Below, in pieces: positions 12,624-25,494 of a DNA stretch of 64,000 nucleotides; within the stretch, counting starts at the first letter, position 1, and each line of letters starts with the position of its first letter. The stretch is from Hevea brasiliensis (lineage: Eukaryota > Streptophyta > Magnoliopsida > Malpighiales > Euphorbiaceae), in assembly GCF_030052815.1 (NCBI RefSeq), contig NC_079499.1, positions 85,351,183 to 85,415,182 on the forward strand, in the 5' to 3' direction. The translations under genes and the position numbers were made by a program. The notes below the pieces were generated by a model, which saw only the letters and a program-made list of their open reading frames with translations, had not been told where the DNA came from and made no database searches.

Positions 12624-15600
12624 TGTCACATCTTACCCATCTGTAAGGCATAACATGATCCCGTAGTATACCTAATGAATTACTGAACTTCACCTACCGA
12701 TAACCTATTAAATACACTACAAGGGATTTTAAAACAATTTTCTTACTTTTTGAAAGTGGTGAGCTTTTATAGCAGGTATTAAAAATATTTACTTAAAGTT
12801 TAAAGACTAGTTAAAATTTTTGTCTATTTTAATTTTTACGCAAAATTTGAAAAATTTTCAGCAGAGTACCGTCTATATTTGGGAAAAACAGTTCTTCAAA
12901 CACCTATAAAAGCACTTCCACTAATTCATTTCATCAAAATCAACCAGTACCACAACACAAATCAACATCATTTCTCCCAACTCCATAATTCAAAACAATT
13001 CTCAATTCAATTGTCTTCAAAAATAATATTAAATAACTTCATTCATATTTCACTAAAGAAAAATTAATTTTACATTCATTACAAAACTCAAAAATAAGTT
13101 TGAACATTACAATAATTTGCATTTCATTACATACCAAAATAATATTACAAGAGTTTTTGTACAACTGCTCAAATAATTTACATACATATAATTACATGCA
13201 TAATCAAAATCTAATATACAAGGGTATACCTATAATATACCCGAGGCTAGTCACAAGTAATCTTCAAGGTGCAGCTACAGGAATCTCACTCCACTGCTCT
13301 ATCTCTACTCTCACCTGTGACAGCATACAAAGCTATCGTTGAGTGGTGAACTCAGTGGTGCACAACTATAATTTAAAATATTATACAATATACATTGACA
13401 ATAATTATACCAAAAATTTTGGAATCTTGAATTAAACCAATTTCCAAATGTTAAAATTTTTATTGCCAATAATAATAGTCACTCGTTAAAATAACCTTGA
13501 TCAAAATTTCAATTTGTCAAATCACAACTAAACAATAAAAATAATTCCTGCAATTATGGAAATAAACAATTATTTTAACAAAATCATTTGTGCATAATCT
13601 CATTTAAAATTACAATTTCTTATCAATCAAAACCCATTCTTTATCTCACTAACTATGTAAGACTAATCCAAAAGGGTCATCTTCGGGGGCGATTCTAACT
13701 CCCTATGGTCAGGGAGGTCGAATCATCGTGCACAGTACACACCACAATAATGCAACTTCTGAAAGGGCCAATAAAAAACTTAGATCTAACCTCTAATAAG
13801 AGGAGAATCTAAGCATGTGCACATACCATGGTATTCAAAACAAAACAAAGCTAACTCCATTGTCTCCTCAACAAATAAGGGAGACGGGTAATAACCTAGT
13901 TAAGCATCTATAGTAAGATATAAAACAATATCATGAATTTCTTTGCAGACTTATCCTACCTATTACGGTTTATAAATTTTGGGCCTTTCACATTTTTGTG
14001 TATGGTGGCACTATTTAAGTCAAAATGTTGACTTTTCTATACTTAATAGGTTTATTAGTTTTAATTACACCCATATACCACATTTTGGGTGTCAATTTTG
14101 TTGGCATTGATTGCTAATTCGATTTCTAAGTCTCCTAAAAGAAATTATAATTTTTCAATTTTGGTCTCCTGTTTTTTACTGTTCCATTAGTATGGTTACT
14201 GTGAGAATTTGGCTAAGTGTCCTTCATCAAAGTTGTTCCTTATTGTCTTAGCTTTAATTCCCTTTTTGAATCACTCTATTTGGAGTTTTGTAGCCTAAGT
14301 TATGCCTATTTTCTAAGGCTAGCCGGATTTAGGATTACCCAGAATTCTGGGCATTTTCTGGATACTGGCAGTTTTGGTGTGCTGATTACAGGTGACTTTT
14401 TAGAGAGGTTATGGTCAAATTTTGGGTTTGTTTTCTCCATAAAAGTTGTATGGTTATGTCTCAGCTTTCTATGGTATAAGATTCAGGTCATTTGGACCTT
14501 CCTAGACCAAGTTATGGTCGTTTAAGTAACTACTGTTCATTTGGTCATTTTTGTGCAGGGTAGTGTGCCCAAATCTGGATTTGGCCTAATTGTTCACTAA
14601 GTTATGGTCATTTTCTGGGCATAATTCCTAAATGAAAAATTGCCCATTTTGTGTTTAGTTTCATTCCCAATTAGTCTCACACCAATTGGGTTGATAAATT
14701 TTCAGTTTTGGTCCCTGAAATGGACCTAGGTCAAGCTGTCAGCATATTAACCCTAACCAATTCGAATTGAAACTTAGTTCTAACAATTCACACACACCAC
14801 AAATGGTCACAATTGACCATTTCTCAACTCAAGTAAGGTCAACTATATCAATTGACCAATTCTCAAATTTTTTTCTAATTTTTCACATGGTCAAAACCCT
14901 AATTACATAAAGTTCAAATCTAATGCATTCAAAATGCACATTCAATGTCTACATACTTCATTCAACCTAAACAACCAATCAAACACATCAAAATCATTCA
15001 TTTCAAACCCTAACCTAAGGCTGGCCGAAATTCTTCTTTGATCCCCCAACAAGTGTTTTCTTTTGATTTTAAGTTAAGATCTAAGCTACTTACACTAAAA
15101 ACATAAGTATTAAACATAAATTTTCAATTTAACTCACTAACCTTAAACTTTGAAGTTCAATCTTCACTTTCTTCCTTTTCTTCTTTTCTTTCCTTCTTCT
15201 AAAGCTTTCTCAAGTTGATCTAACAAGTTTTTATAGATTAGTTTGAGGTTAAAGTAGGTTTAAGTGGTTGAAATCAAGTTTGGATTCAAGCTTTCATGGT
15301 GTACCAATGGTGGCTAAGTGAGGGAGAGGAGGGCGGCTGAACTTAGGGAAGAAGAAGAGTGATTTTTTTCTTTTTTTTTGTTATTTTATATGTAATTTAA
15401 CTTTAATTAACTTGGTAAAAAATTATAGGAAAATTAAAATGAGTTTTGACATCATCATGATGTCATCCAATGATGTAATATACTTTTTCAATTTTCTTTT
15501 TCTTTTGCATTTATTTTTCCATTAGTACTTTAATTTAATTCTTAATCCCAAAATTTTTTTTTCTTCAATTTTATTGGACAGTTAGGTCAGGAGTCAGCTC

Positions 15601-16029
15601 TAGGGGTGAATTGACCAAATTGCCCCTCGCTAGTTCAATTTGGTTTGCAAATTATTCGATATTTCTTCCAGATCTCTGACCTAATTATTTGACCTGCTTA
15701 ACAACTCTTTTTCGTGATTTTCTCTTTTCCACTGTATTCGCAATAGTCCTAAGGATAGCGACGTCACATTTTTTGATTTAAAATTCGAGTTATGATTGAC
15801 CTCGCAGTCATTTCCTAGGAAGGTCACCCATCGCTGTGACTCCCAGCTCATTTAACTTTTTATGCTTTATTTTTCTTGTTTATACTTAACTATTTGGAAA
15901 TTACTAATTATTTGCGTTTAGGGCTTATCTAGTTGTCTTAGATGTGATTCTAATCCCCTTAATTGTCCGGACCGATACCAGTCACCGGAACAGTAAAATA
16001 TACCAGGCTATGCAAATAGGGGTGTTACA
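12624..16029 (-). repeat. Gypsy-1 5' LTR
   Basis: Ends TGTCACATC (left) and GGGGTGTTACA (right), next to the primer site. It carries the palindrome TGACATCA...TGATGTCA at 15447-15465 and the donor-like site read on the minus strand at 15141, 324 bp apart. No gene is seen in it. Confidence 0.92.
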
Positions 16030-16034
16030 CAAAC

Positions 16035-17532
16035 AATTCACATAATATAGATTTGTCACCAATGATTTCCCAAAACCAATATACTCAGCTCATAAAAATG
16101 CTCCTCAGGACTCCTCTTAGTACATAACATAACTAATATGCCCAGCTCATAAAAAAGCTGATCGGGTCTTCCTCTATCATAAATAGTGAGCTAAGGGCTT
16201 ATTAGGTCTCACTTGGTTTTACTATATCATATATCCTATCATATCCATATCAACTATACCAATGGGGATATCAGTGAGTCATCCATCATCTTTTGATGAT
16301 TAATAATTAATTATGCGATAATGCAATATATTCGTGTTCTAGATATATAGAACCTAATAATATCATAAAATAATGTATGTGAATTATCATAAGTCCAATT
16401 ATAATTAAATAAATTGATTTTCATTTATTAAGATTAGTGTTACTCACCTTTTGAAGCCCATCAAACACTAATATTTATTATAGCTTTCTTTCTAGATTTT
16501 CATTTATAGCCTAACAAACACTAACGTTGATTTTCATTTATAGTTGCCGAAGTCCTGAATTTCAAGTGCCATTGAGAAGCAGTAGCTACTTTGGCTACTG
16601 AAATAATGGTTTTTGGCAGCCAAACCTGAGAATTTCTATAATTCCCAAATTCGATTTTGCAGTATTATAACACACCCAAACTTGATCCCAAAGTTTCTCA
16701 AGCTCTAAAACTCAACTCAAAATACAATTCATATTATAAACCAACTAATTAACTACAACCCTAGAATCATAACATGCGTTAACCCAAAACAAAACTTGCA
16801 AGAAAACTATCTCAAACCATCAAACCCTAAAACTAAAGGATCTCATCTTAATGTCTCAAAACCCCAAACCAACTCATGGGATACATTAAATATGAGCTAT
16901 ACAACTAGAAAGAACTTATACAAAGCACATGCATTTATCACATAGCAAAACCCCCATGTAAAATTGATACATTTCCTACTTAAATCTAACTAATATAACA
17001 CATTTCTTTCCCATAATACAATAACACATTTTAATGTTAATCTATCAGGGAAGAACTTCATTAAAACACACATGCAAGTAGGAAAAAAATTTTACCTCTT
17101 GAAGCTTTAAACTTTATGCTTAACTAGCATGAACTTCAATCGTGTTAGGTCCTAACTCCCGTTTAACTTTAGCAAGAAAACATTAAATTAGACCTTATCA
17201 AGATTTAACTCAAAAGAGCAATCATGGAAGAAAACTTAAAATTTGGAGTTTCAATTATACTAAGTTAAAGAAGAATTGAGAGTTTCTCTTAATTTTAATC
17301 GTTTTGACTCTATATATACCCAGAGGTAAGAGGGACTTTGGTAGCCAAAGTTCCTTTTGTCCAAAAAATTCATTCACTTCAAACTTTAAGTCCTAACCTA
17401 CTAACCCTTTATCATAATACTTATGACACATCTCATACTCTTACCACTATGTCCATTATCCTTGGAACCCTAAGATTCTCTAGGTGCTCCACCTTACAAG
17501 ATTTTGGTAACAAAACTTTGGTGGATGTTACA
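16035..17532 (-). mobile_element. Element X, left part: candidate 3' LTR
   Basis: AT-rich sequence without genes. The candidate LTR start on the minus strand is TGTAACATCC at 17532, and a strong TATA box lies 215 bp downstream of it, as expected of a short U3. The piece resembles the right-hand X segment only loosely, so pairing the two as LTRs of one element is an inference. The left end is lost, probably under Gypsy-1 and LTR-A. Confidence 0.4.
17311..17318 (-). promoter_or_regulatory. TATA box of the X LTR
   Basis: TATATATA, reading GGGTATATATAGAG on the minus strand. It is followed by a plausible start region about 30 bp to the left. No other sequence in the X segment looks as promoter-like. 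Confidence 0.45.
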
Positions 17533-19315
17533 TTATACTTATATCTTCCTGTTATGTCCCTCTGCTGTTATCTTGTCATTGATGATTCTACAAAAGTGAC
17601 TCTATTGGTCACCCTAAAAATATCCTTCTGATTCCTTATAATAGTCTTTAAACTATCATCTCACCATCTTTGCCATCTAACCCTAAGCTTAAGTGCCACT
17701 ATTCATCATTCTTTTCTCTCATCAAGGCTATTTAAACCATTATGTTGACCTCTAAGTGACTTACCACTTACTAATCCCACTCCTCAATCAAACATGATAG
17801 TTTAGAAAACCATTGTACACTCTCTAGCAGCTGTTTTCTCTGGTTGCATTCCTCACCTAATATCCTAATATTGCCCATAAGCAAAAGCGCCTTTGTTTCC
17901 ACTACATTTTAGGAATGGGGAACAGATAGAGTTTAATCCAGATATTGCCACTTAGATTCCATGTTTTGGCCCTAACAGTGCCCCAACTATGACCTGTTCT
18001 GAGTCCTACACTTTTGGGTTCATTACCTTAACAACTGTTCTCACTGATGTATTTCAATTTTTGGCTCTCTGATCTTACTTTTCAGTTTATGTCATTTATT
18101 ATGCCCAAAACATTACCTTGCTTGCCCTATATCATGACTCTGTTTTTTCTACTCTTGTCCTATTATGAGCCCTTCAGCTTTCTTTTTAGTCCATCTCCTT
18201 TTATCTTACCCAAAATAGGATTTGACTACTTCACTCTTTAGCTCTATTCTTCTTCTTGATCTGACATTTTTAGTGTCTCTGGCAAGTCATCTACACCTCT
18301 GTACTACTTAGAATCAATCTTCTGACCACTCTAATTGGTACTTTACTAGTACCTAACTTTTTCACTCTCTAATCACTAAACCTTAATTGCCTTACACACT
18401 GCCTGTCATGATCTTTTACCACTATCTGTCCTGATCTTGGAATTTATACTCTCAACTACTTTAAGGAGGGAATCTATAGGGGTTCCATCTTCCATATCTA
18501 CTTAATTAGTTGGAACTTAGGGTACTGGGTACCCAATTCCCATTACAAATCCAAAAGGCTCTACATTTGTCATTATCAAATCACTCATGATTCTTACAAT
18601 GGAACTTGTACCCTCACTAGGTACTTAAGCCACCAACTTTTTTCCACACTATAATCCCATCTAGAACACTATTCCATAGGCTACTAACACTAACAGCAAC
18701 CTTCTATCTCTCTCGAGAATATGTTATCATACACTACAGTATAATTAATTTCAAGAGAGGTACTATCCTTAATAATCCTTAGGCAAAATGTCCACCGAAA
18801 TGCTAAAACTGTCACTAATCCTAAACAGGAGACCAAATGGTCTAACTTTCCAGGTGTCAGCACTGCACCACAACCATACCAAAACCTCTAATCCTATGGT
18901 AACTAATGTTATAACTTTACGCTTAAGTTAGGATAACTGAGTCGCTAACTATAGTTACTACCCAACTACGACCTCTAATACTCGATCTTAAGGGTTTTTA
19001 ACCTAAACTAAGAGTTTCTTAATTCCTTTATAGGAATAGAATTCCATCATGGCATAACTGTACCAAAACATGAACTATCTGTAAACCTCATCATAAAACA
19101 CCACAAGGATGCACGCAGCTCAACACAATAAACCCATTTCATTCTGTAATATGTAGCTTACAGCATAAACAATGATAGTATTACATAGGTTACTACGATA
19201 TGTCCCAACAGATTATCATCTCTACCCCTATGCACCTCTATATATCCTATATGGAAAACTGTGTCCTAATGGAACATTCCACTAATACTATAAACTTGCC
19301 CTGAAAAGGTAATCC
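17533..19315 (-). other. Non-coding internal domain of element X (first half)
   Basis: No coding frame worth calling. It shares blocks with the Gypsy-1 internal domain: 17840-17870 with 10735-10770, 18310-18370 with 10935-10990, and 19090-19215 with 11240-11370. The sequence is cut at 19315 by Copia-1 and resumes at 52605. Confidence 0.5.
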
Positions 19316-20663
19316 TGTTAGTAGTATGCCCTAGAGCATATCATTTAGTATGTATCTTGTACATATTTTTATTAATAAAAGGCATTTCCACTTTCCCGTT
19401 TACATAATATATTTATGTGTAATAGAAAAGGTCCGTTGATATTTTGTTAGAAATATTATTCTTAAGTTGTTAAGAATATGAGTGACAATATTTCGAGCTC
19501 AAAGTATCATAAATAGGTTCATAATCGAGGATACTTCATAATAAGGACATGACTTATCCAGAAAGATTGTATTCATGTTTGTTCCCAAGTTATTTATATG
19601 AGATATAAATAGGATGGAATGGTGAGTCTCATGCCATATAACAAACATGATAGGCACTTATAAATGATAAGTAGGCCGAACCAGTGACACTTATGACAAG
19701 CACATGGAGTTTACTCTTGTCAATGTTTTGTCATAAATCATATCAGTGCATATAATCTTTAGACCTGAGATAGCACAGTTATCTTGTATATAGGTAGTTT
19801 GAGTTTGATACTGCTTTCATACTTGTACTGTGTATGGGTATATGGGCATGTGTTGGCTCCTACTAGTTATATATGGAGGTAGGTGTTGATCAAGATGGAA
19901 TCTGTTCCTCTAAGTAAATAGAGATAAAATCCTATGTTCATTTAATTGTTCTTGATGTTTCAAGTTTCTAACCAGGACAGATAGATTTATTTAGAAAAGA
20001 GTTTCTGATGAGAAAATCTTTTTAATCAAGAACTGGAATTAAAAGAGAACATAATATTCATAGCAAATGGAGTTTGACATAAACCATGACTCCAGCTTGA
20101 GTTGGGATTTTGTAACAGAGAGATTCTAGTGCATGGTAACATATGATTATAGGTTCATTTAAGGTAAACCTTATTACTAATTGGGTGGCCATGGCATGCT
20201 ATGCTAGGTGTTAACCATGGTCTATGAGGTTCATAAAATGATTTAGAGAAATCATTTATGGTAAGAAAGAGTTCTGATGATATTAAGAGTTGATATCATG
20301 TCTCATTGCCAATTAGAGATGAGCCTAGTAAGTCACACACATACACAAGTTATCACCTAATTAAATATGATTTAATTAATTAATTAAAGAGTTTAATTGA
20401 TTAATTAAATAGGTTTGGTTTGCAATTAGTTTGCAAAGTCCCTAGCATGACTTGAAACCAAATCTAGATTATTGGATGTATAATATAAGTTAAATTTATA
20501 TTTAAAGTGTTTAAATATGAATTTAATTGATGAGAAATTAATTAATAGAGATTAATTAATTAATTTATATTTGATATAAATTAATTAGAAGAAGAAAAAT
20601 AATTATTTTGGGTTGAGAACTCAAAATTAAGACACAGGAGCATTTTAGTCATTTTGCAGTGTG

Positions 20664-20672
20664 ACACGTGGC
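20664..20672 (+). promoter_or_regulatory. G-box/ABRE motif in the Copia-1 5' LTR
   Basis: ACACGTGGC contains the CACGTG core bound by plant bZIP and bHLH factors in stress and abscisic acid responses. It lies about 190 bp before the TATA-like box and is conserved in all four copies of this LTR (also 51840-51848, and on the minus strand at 24086-24094 and 34602-34610). Function is inferred. Confidence 0.45.
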
Positions 20673-20852
20673 ACCATGAGATGGTGACACATGGCATAAC
20701 ACATAATCTTGCCAAATGTTTTTTAATCATGTAAGATGATTAAAATCAAGATTACATATAGGTTTGACACTTAGCACAATGTGATTGGGTCACTTAAACC
20801 TAGAGCTAATCAAAGGGTGACATGTGGCAAGGGTTTAATGTGTTAACCTAGC

Positions 20853-20860
20853 TATTTAAG
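20853..20860 (+). promoter_or_regulatory. TATA-like box of the Copia-1 LTR
   Basis: TATTTAAG about 560 bp before the LTR end, followed about 30 bp later by a purine-rich ATAAAATACAACC stretch that could hold the transcription start. The equivalent site is present in the other copies. Confidence 0.4.
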
Positions 20861-21424
20861 TGTTGTTATGAGAAAATAAAATACAACCAGCAGCCACACT
20901 CCTTGGTCATGCCATTTTGCAGCCCTCCCTCTATTCTTCTTCATCTCTCATCAATTCAAAGAGATTAGCCATCAATCTCTTGAATTAAGAACACTAGAAA
21001 TTGTTTCTAGTGTCCTGTTTACATCTCTAATCTCTTAAAAGGCAGAACTTGAATTTCTAATTAATAGAAAAAGCTTTAGAAGCTGTTCAAGGGCTGTCAT
21101 AGGTGTTCTTGGTGTGGACAAGCTAGAGGGACAACATCTGGTGTCCTGAAGACGAATCTCAAAGGCGCAGACACACTGCAGTGCATCAAGAGGTTAGTGT
21201 AATCGTTCTTGATTTAATATAGGGTTCTAAAATTAATCAGATTAATTTTAAAATCTTAAATGGAAAATACAGATCCAAAAACATATTAAAAGAGTTTTAA
21301 TATGTTGTTTATCATTGAAATCAAATAGATAAAAATAAATCTTGCATGATGCATGTGACCCTAGGTGAAAATTTTTGAATTCAATGGTATAAACTTGTGT
21401 TTTTCACGCTTCTGTTCCTTCAAT

Positions 21425-21436
21425 TGGTATCAGAGC
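21425..21436 (+). other. Copia-1 primer binding site (tRNA-iMet)
   Basis: TGGTATCAGAGC, 2 bp after the 5' LTR end. Confidence 0.95.
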
Positions 21437-23175
21437 CACTATATTTGCCATTTAGATTGTTTATTATATGATTTAATTGTGTGATTTGATCATGAGATGA
21501 TTGATCCATGATCAAGAGGTGTGGCGGTATGCTTGATGAACTCCAACATGGTGCGCATGGTTGTTATTAAATTCTGCAATTGTTGCATGATGAAAGGTTC
21601 ATCATATGACTAATTAAAATGTTTAATTAGGATTTTTAAACACACAATTAAATTATGATTCAAATCAAAAATTTTAAAAAATGTTTGAATGTGATTCAAA
21701 TCTGAATTTTAAAAGTTGTTTGAATGAGATTCAAATCTGAATTTTTAAAGTTGTTTGAATCATATTTAAATCTGATTTTTTAAAATTGATTGAATAAAAT
21801 TCAGATCTGATTTTTTAAAAAATGTTTGAATGTGATTCAAATCTGATTTTTTAAAAAATGTTTGAATGTGATTCAAATCTGAAATTTTGAAGTTGTTTGA
21901 ATGTGATTCAAATCTGAATTTTTAAATTTGTTTGAATAAGATTCAAATATGAATTTTTAAATTTATTTGAATCATATTCAAATCTGGATTTTTAAGTTGA
22001 ATATGAGATATTCAATTTAATTTAAGTATGTATGTTTTATTTATTTGTTAAATAGTGATATGCATGATGGATGATCATGGACTATAAAAGACCAATGTGA
22101 TTAGATTTATTTCTTTTATGTTTTTTTGGGATTGTAAATTAATTAATTTATTTTAATTTATTTTGGGCATGTATTATTAAGTTTGTAATAATTTTTGGGT
22201 TGTAATTTCATTTATTTAAGTTCTTGTAAATTTGCCTTGGTATGCCAAGGATTACTATGTAATATTGGATTGTAAGAAGTTCAAGGAGGTCAAGAGCATT
22301 GGTGGGACCAGTGGGAGGAATTCAAGATCAAGTGTTGATTATGTACTCCTTCAGCAACTCTTGTAAAATGAATGAATGAAATGCACCTAGGAATGCCCTG
22401 ATTCAATTCTTGGTGGCTCAGAATTGAATCCCTTAGAAAGTCCATGATCATACCATATTTACTGCTTATCCATGAATGCATGAGATATATGGAAATGTAT
22501 GCAATTATATGATATATGCATGCTAAATGGATAATGTGCAAAGTAAGACCTTAATAGTAATTCGAATGACCATAAAATCTTCCAAACAAATGATTAAGTT
22601 GGATATGCTATAATTAAAGTAATTATAACATAGGCCCTCCATTGGGGCAATTATTTTAAGAAATTTTAAATAGTTGCATGAGATGCAATTAATTTAAGAG
22701 ATTTTCTTAAGAATAATTGTTAAGCATGAGATGTTGTAAATATGTAAATGGTTTGGTGGCCAATATTGGATGTACCTGAGGACATTAAAATTATTTACAT
22801 AATTACTGGCTCAATGGGATCAACTTAACTAATGCAAGATAAGTCAATAATGGATGTACCTGAGATTTTGAGCATTAGGGGCTAGGTAAAAGATTGAACC
22901 TCACATAAGATGTGATGGGCAAGGAGTTGCTCACTTATAGTTTATTGTAATTCCAATAATGGATGTACCTGAGGATGATCAATAGAATTATAAGAATTCA
23001 ATCACCCACTAGAAATCCATCCAACTAGGATTTCCGTTTCCTACTTTGGAAGTGTAGGATTCGCTAAGTTAGTGGGAGGACCAATTTGATTAAAAGACCA
23101 TAATCATTTTAGTTAATTACATGATACATTTACTAATTAATCTGGTTATTTTCTGCAGTTAATTTTCTGATAAAA
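21437..23175 (+). other. Copia-1 untranslated leader
   Basis: About 1.74 kb between primer site and gag start with no coding frame. It holds an array of about ten diverged 36-39-bp repeats (21654-22010), then three copies of a 19-bp motif ending in GGATGTACCTGAG (22762-22780, 22846-22864, 22955-22973). The same layout occurs in the Copia-2 leader. Packaging or translation signals would be expected here, but none can be assigned from sequence alone. Confidence 0.7.
21654..22010 (+). repeat. Tandem repeat array in the Copia-1 leader
   Basis: Ten diverged units of about 36-39 bp. Each is centred on TTTGAAT-GTG-ATTCAAA, which is self-complementary, followed by TCTGAATTTTTAAA-like sequence. Copia-2 has the same array with about nine units (33280-33590). 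Confidence 0.85.
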
Positions 23176-23334
23176 ATGAGCACAAAACAACCACCACCAT
23201 CCAATATCCTTGCAAGCATACTTGATCACAATAGGTTGACAGGACCAAATCTGTCTGATTGGCTAAGAAATTTGAAGCTTGTCCTGAACCTTGAACATAT
23301 AGGATATGTTCTAGATTCAAATGTTCTTAGTCCC
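23176..23334 (+). pseudogene. Copia-1 gag, N-terminal 53 codons
   Basis: Starts ATG at 23176 (MSTKQPPPSNILASILDH) and encodes the start of a UBN2-type copia gag, including the NLSDWLRNLKLVLNLEHIGYVL block. It is interrupted after codon 53 by Copia-2 and continues in frame at 35959. The start matches the Copia-2 gag start (MSTEQPPPSN), which supports it. Broken by insertion only in this part. Confidence 0.93.
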
Positions 23335-25435
23335 TGAAGGAACGGAAGCGTGAAAAACATAAGATTATACCATTGAATTCAAAAATTTTCACCTAGGGTC
23401 ACATGCACCATGCAAGATTTATTTTTATCTATTTGATTTCAATGATAAACAACATATTAAAAATCTTTTAATATGTTTTTGGATCTGTATTTGCCATTTA
23501 AGATTTTAAAATTAATCAGATTAATTTTAGAACCACAGATTAAATCAAGAACGATTACACTAACCTCTTGATGCACTGCAGCGTGTCTACGCCTTTGAGA
23601 TTCGTCTTCAGGACACCGAATGTTGTCCCTCTAGCTTTTCCACACCAAGAACACCTATGGCAGCCCTTGAACAGCCTCTAAAGCTTTTTCTATTAATTAG
23701 AAATTCAAGTTCTGCCTTTTAAGAGATTAGAGATGTAAACAGGACACTAGAAACAATTTCTAGTGTTCTTAATTCAAGAGATTGATGGCTAATCTCTTTG
23801 AATTGATGAGAGATGAAGAAGAATAGATGAAAAACCTCAAAGAGGCGTGACAAAGGAGAGGAGTGGCTGCTGGTTGTTTTTTCTTTTCATAACAACACTT
23901 AAATGGCTAGGTTAACACATTAAACCCTTGCCACATGTCACCCTTTGATTAGCTCAAGGTTTAAGTGACCCAATCACATTGTGCCAAGTGTCAAACCTAT
24001 ATTTAATCTTTATTTTAATCATCTTACATGATTAAAAAACATTTGGCAAGCTTATGTGTAATCCCATGTGTCACCATCTCATGGTGCCACGTGTCACACT
24101 GTGAAATGAGCAAAATGCCCCTGTGTCTTAATTTTGAGTTCTTAACCCAAAATAATTATTTTCTTCTTCTAATTAATTTATATCAAATATAAATTAATTA
24201 ATTAATCTCTATTAATTAATTTCTCATCAATTAAATTCATATTTAAACACTTTAAATATAAATTTAATTTATACTACACATCCAATAATCTTGATTTGGT
24301 TTCAAGTCATGCTAGGGACTTTGTAATTTAATTGCAAACCAAACCAATTTAATTAATCAATTAAACTCTTTAATTAATTAATTAAATCATATTTAAATAG
24401 GTGATAACTTGTGTATGTGTGTGACTTACTAGGCTCATCACTAATTGGCAATGAGACATGATATCAACTCTTAATATCATCAGAACTCTTTCTTACCATA
24501 AATGATTTCTCTAAATCATTTTATGAACCTCATAGACCATAGTTAACACCTAGCATAGCATGCCATGGCCACCTAATTAGTAATAAGATTTACCTTAAAT
24601 AAACCTATAATCATATGTTACCATGCACTAGAATCTCTCTGTTACAAAATCCCAACTCAAGCTGGAGTCATGGTTTATGTCAAACTCCATTTGCTATGAA
24701 TATTATGTTCTCTTTTAATTCCAGTTCTTGATTAAAAGATTTTTCTCATCGAAACTCTTTTACGAATAAATCTATCTGTCTGGCAGGAACTTGAAACATC
24801 AAGAACAATTAAATGAACATAGGATTTTATCTCTATTTACTTAGAGGAACAGATTCCATCTTGATCAACACCTACCTCCATATATAACTAGCAGGAGCCA
24901 ACACATGCCCATATACCCATACATAGTACAAGTATGAAAGCAGTATCAAACTCAAACTACCTATATACAAGATAAGCTGCTATCTCAGTCCAAAGATTAT
25001 ATGCCTCGATATGATTTATGACAAAACATTGACAAGAGTAAACTCCATGTGCTTGTCATAAGTGTCACTGGTTCGGCCTACTTATCATGTATAAGTGCCT
25101 ATCATGTTTGTTATATGGCATGAGACTCACCATTCCATCTTATTTATATCTCATATAAATAACTTGGGAACAAACATGAATACAATCTTTCTGGATAAGT
25201 CATGTCCTTATTATGAAGTATCCTTGATTGTGAACTTATTTATGATACTTTGTGCTAGAAATATTGTCACTCATATTCTTAACAACTTAAGAATAATATT
25301 TCTAACAAAATATCAATGGACCATTTCTATTACACATAAATATATTATGTAAAAGGAAAAGTGGTAATGCCTTTTATTAATAAAATATGTACAAGATACA
25401 TACTAAATGATATGCTCTAGGGCATACTACTAACA
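23335..25435 (-). repeat. Copia-2 3' LTR
   Basis: Left end TGAAGGAACGGAAGCG, right end GGCATACTACTAACA, the reverse complement of the Copia-1 LTR ends. It is next to the polypurine tract at 25436-25446. It carries the G-box motif at 24086-24094. No gene is seen in it. Confidence 0.95.
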
Positions 25436-25446
25436 ATCTCCCACTA
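25436..25446 (-). other. Copia-2 polypurine tract
   Basis: Reads TAGTGGGAGAT on the minus strand directly before the 3' LTR, identical to the Copia-1 tract at 50481-50491. Confidence 0.9.
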
Positions 25447-25494
25447 GCACTAGAGCCATTCATTACAATACCTTAGACCCATCTTCTCAAGATG

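Larger units (their letters stand above)
6905..16029 (-). mobile_element. Gypsy-1: LTR retrotransposon with gag remnant and almost no pol
   Basis: A 9.1-kb element on the minus strand. Its two LTRs (12624-16029 is 5', 6905-10312 is 3') are 3406 and 3408 bp and visibly very similar throughout. The flanking CAAAC at 6900-6904 and 16030-16034 is the target duplication. The internal region is only 2.3 kb. It holds a primer site at 12604-12615, a gag lacking its core, about 1 kb of non-coding sequence, a decayed integrase/chromodomain end and a polypurine tract at 10313-10325. No protease, reverse transcriptase or RNase H is recognisable. LTR starts and gag resemble Gypsy-3, so both belong to one chromovirus lineage. 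Such an element would depend on a relative for mobility. Confidence 0.92.
19316..21422 (+). repeat. Copia-1 5' LTR
   Basis: Starts TGTTAGTAGTATGCC and ends GTTCCTTCA, followed by the primer site. It carries an ACACGTGGC motif at 20664-20672 and a TATA-like TATTTAAG at 20853-20860. No gene is seen in it. Confidence 0.95.

Noticed and set aside
21654..22010. Leader repeat array as a CRISPR-like array.
   Set aside because: The units are diverged and contiguous with no unique spacers, in a eukaryotic retrotransposon leader present in two copies.
22290..22541. Frame on the minus strand, repeated on the plus strand at 32736-32987, as a conserved protein.
   Set aside because: It is conserved only because both are copies of the same copia leader. 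It is antisense to the element, lacks any domain, and differences do not favour silent sites by eye.
25095..25352. Frame seen again at 35613-35870 and 50576-50833 as a conserved protein.
   Set aside because: All three lie in copies of the copia LTR near its U3 end. The similarity is that of the LTR.
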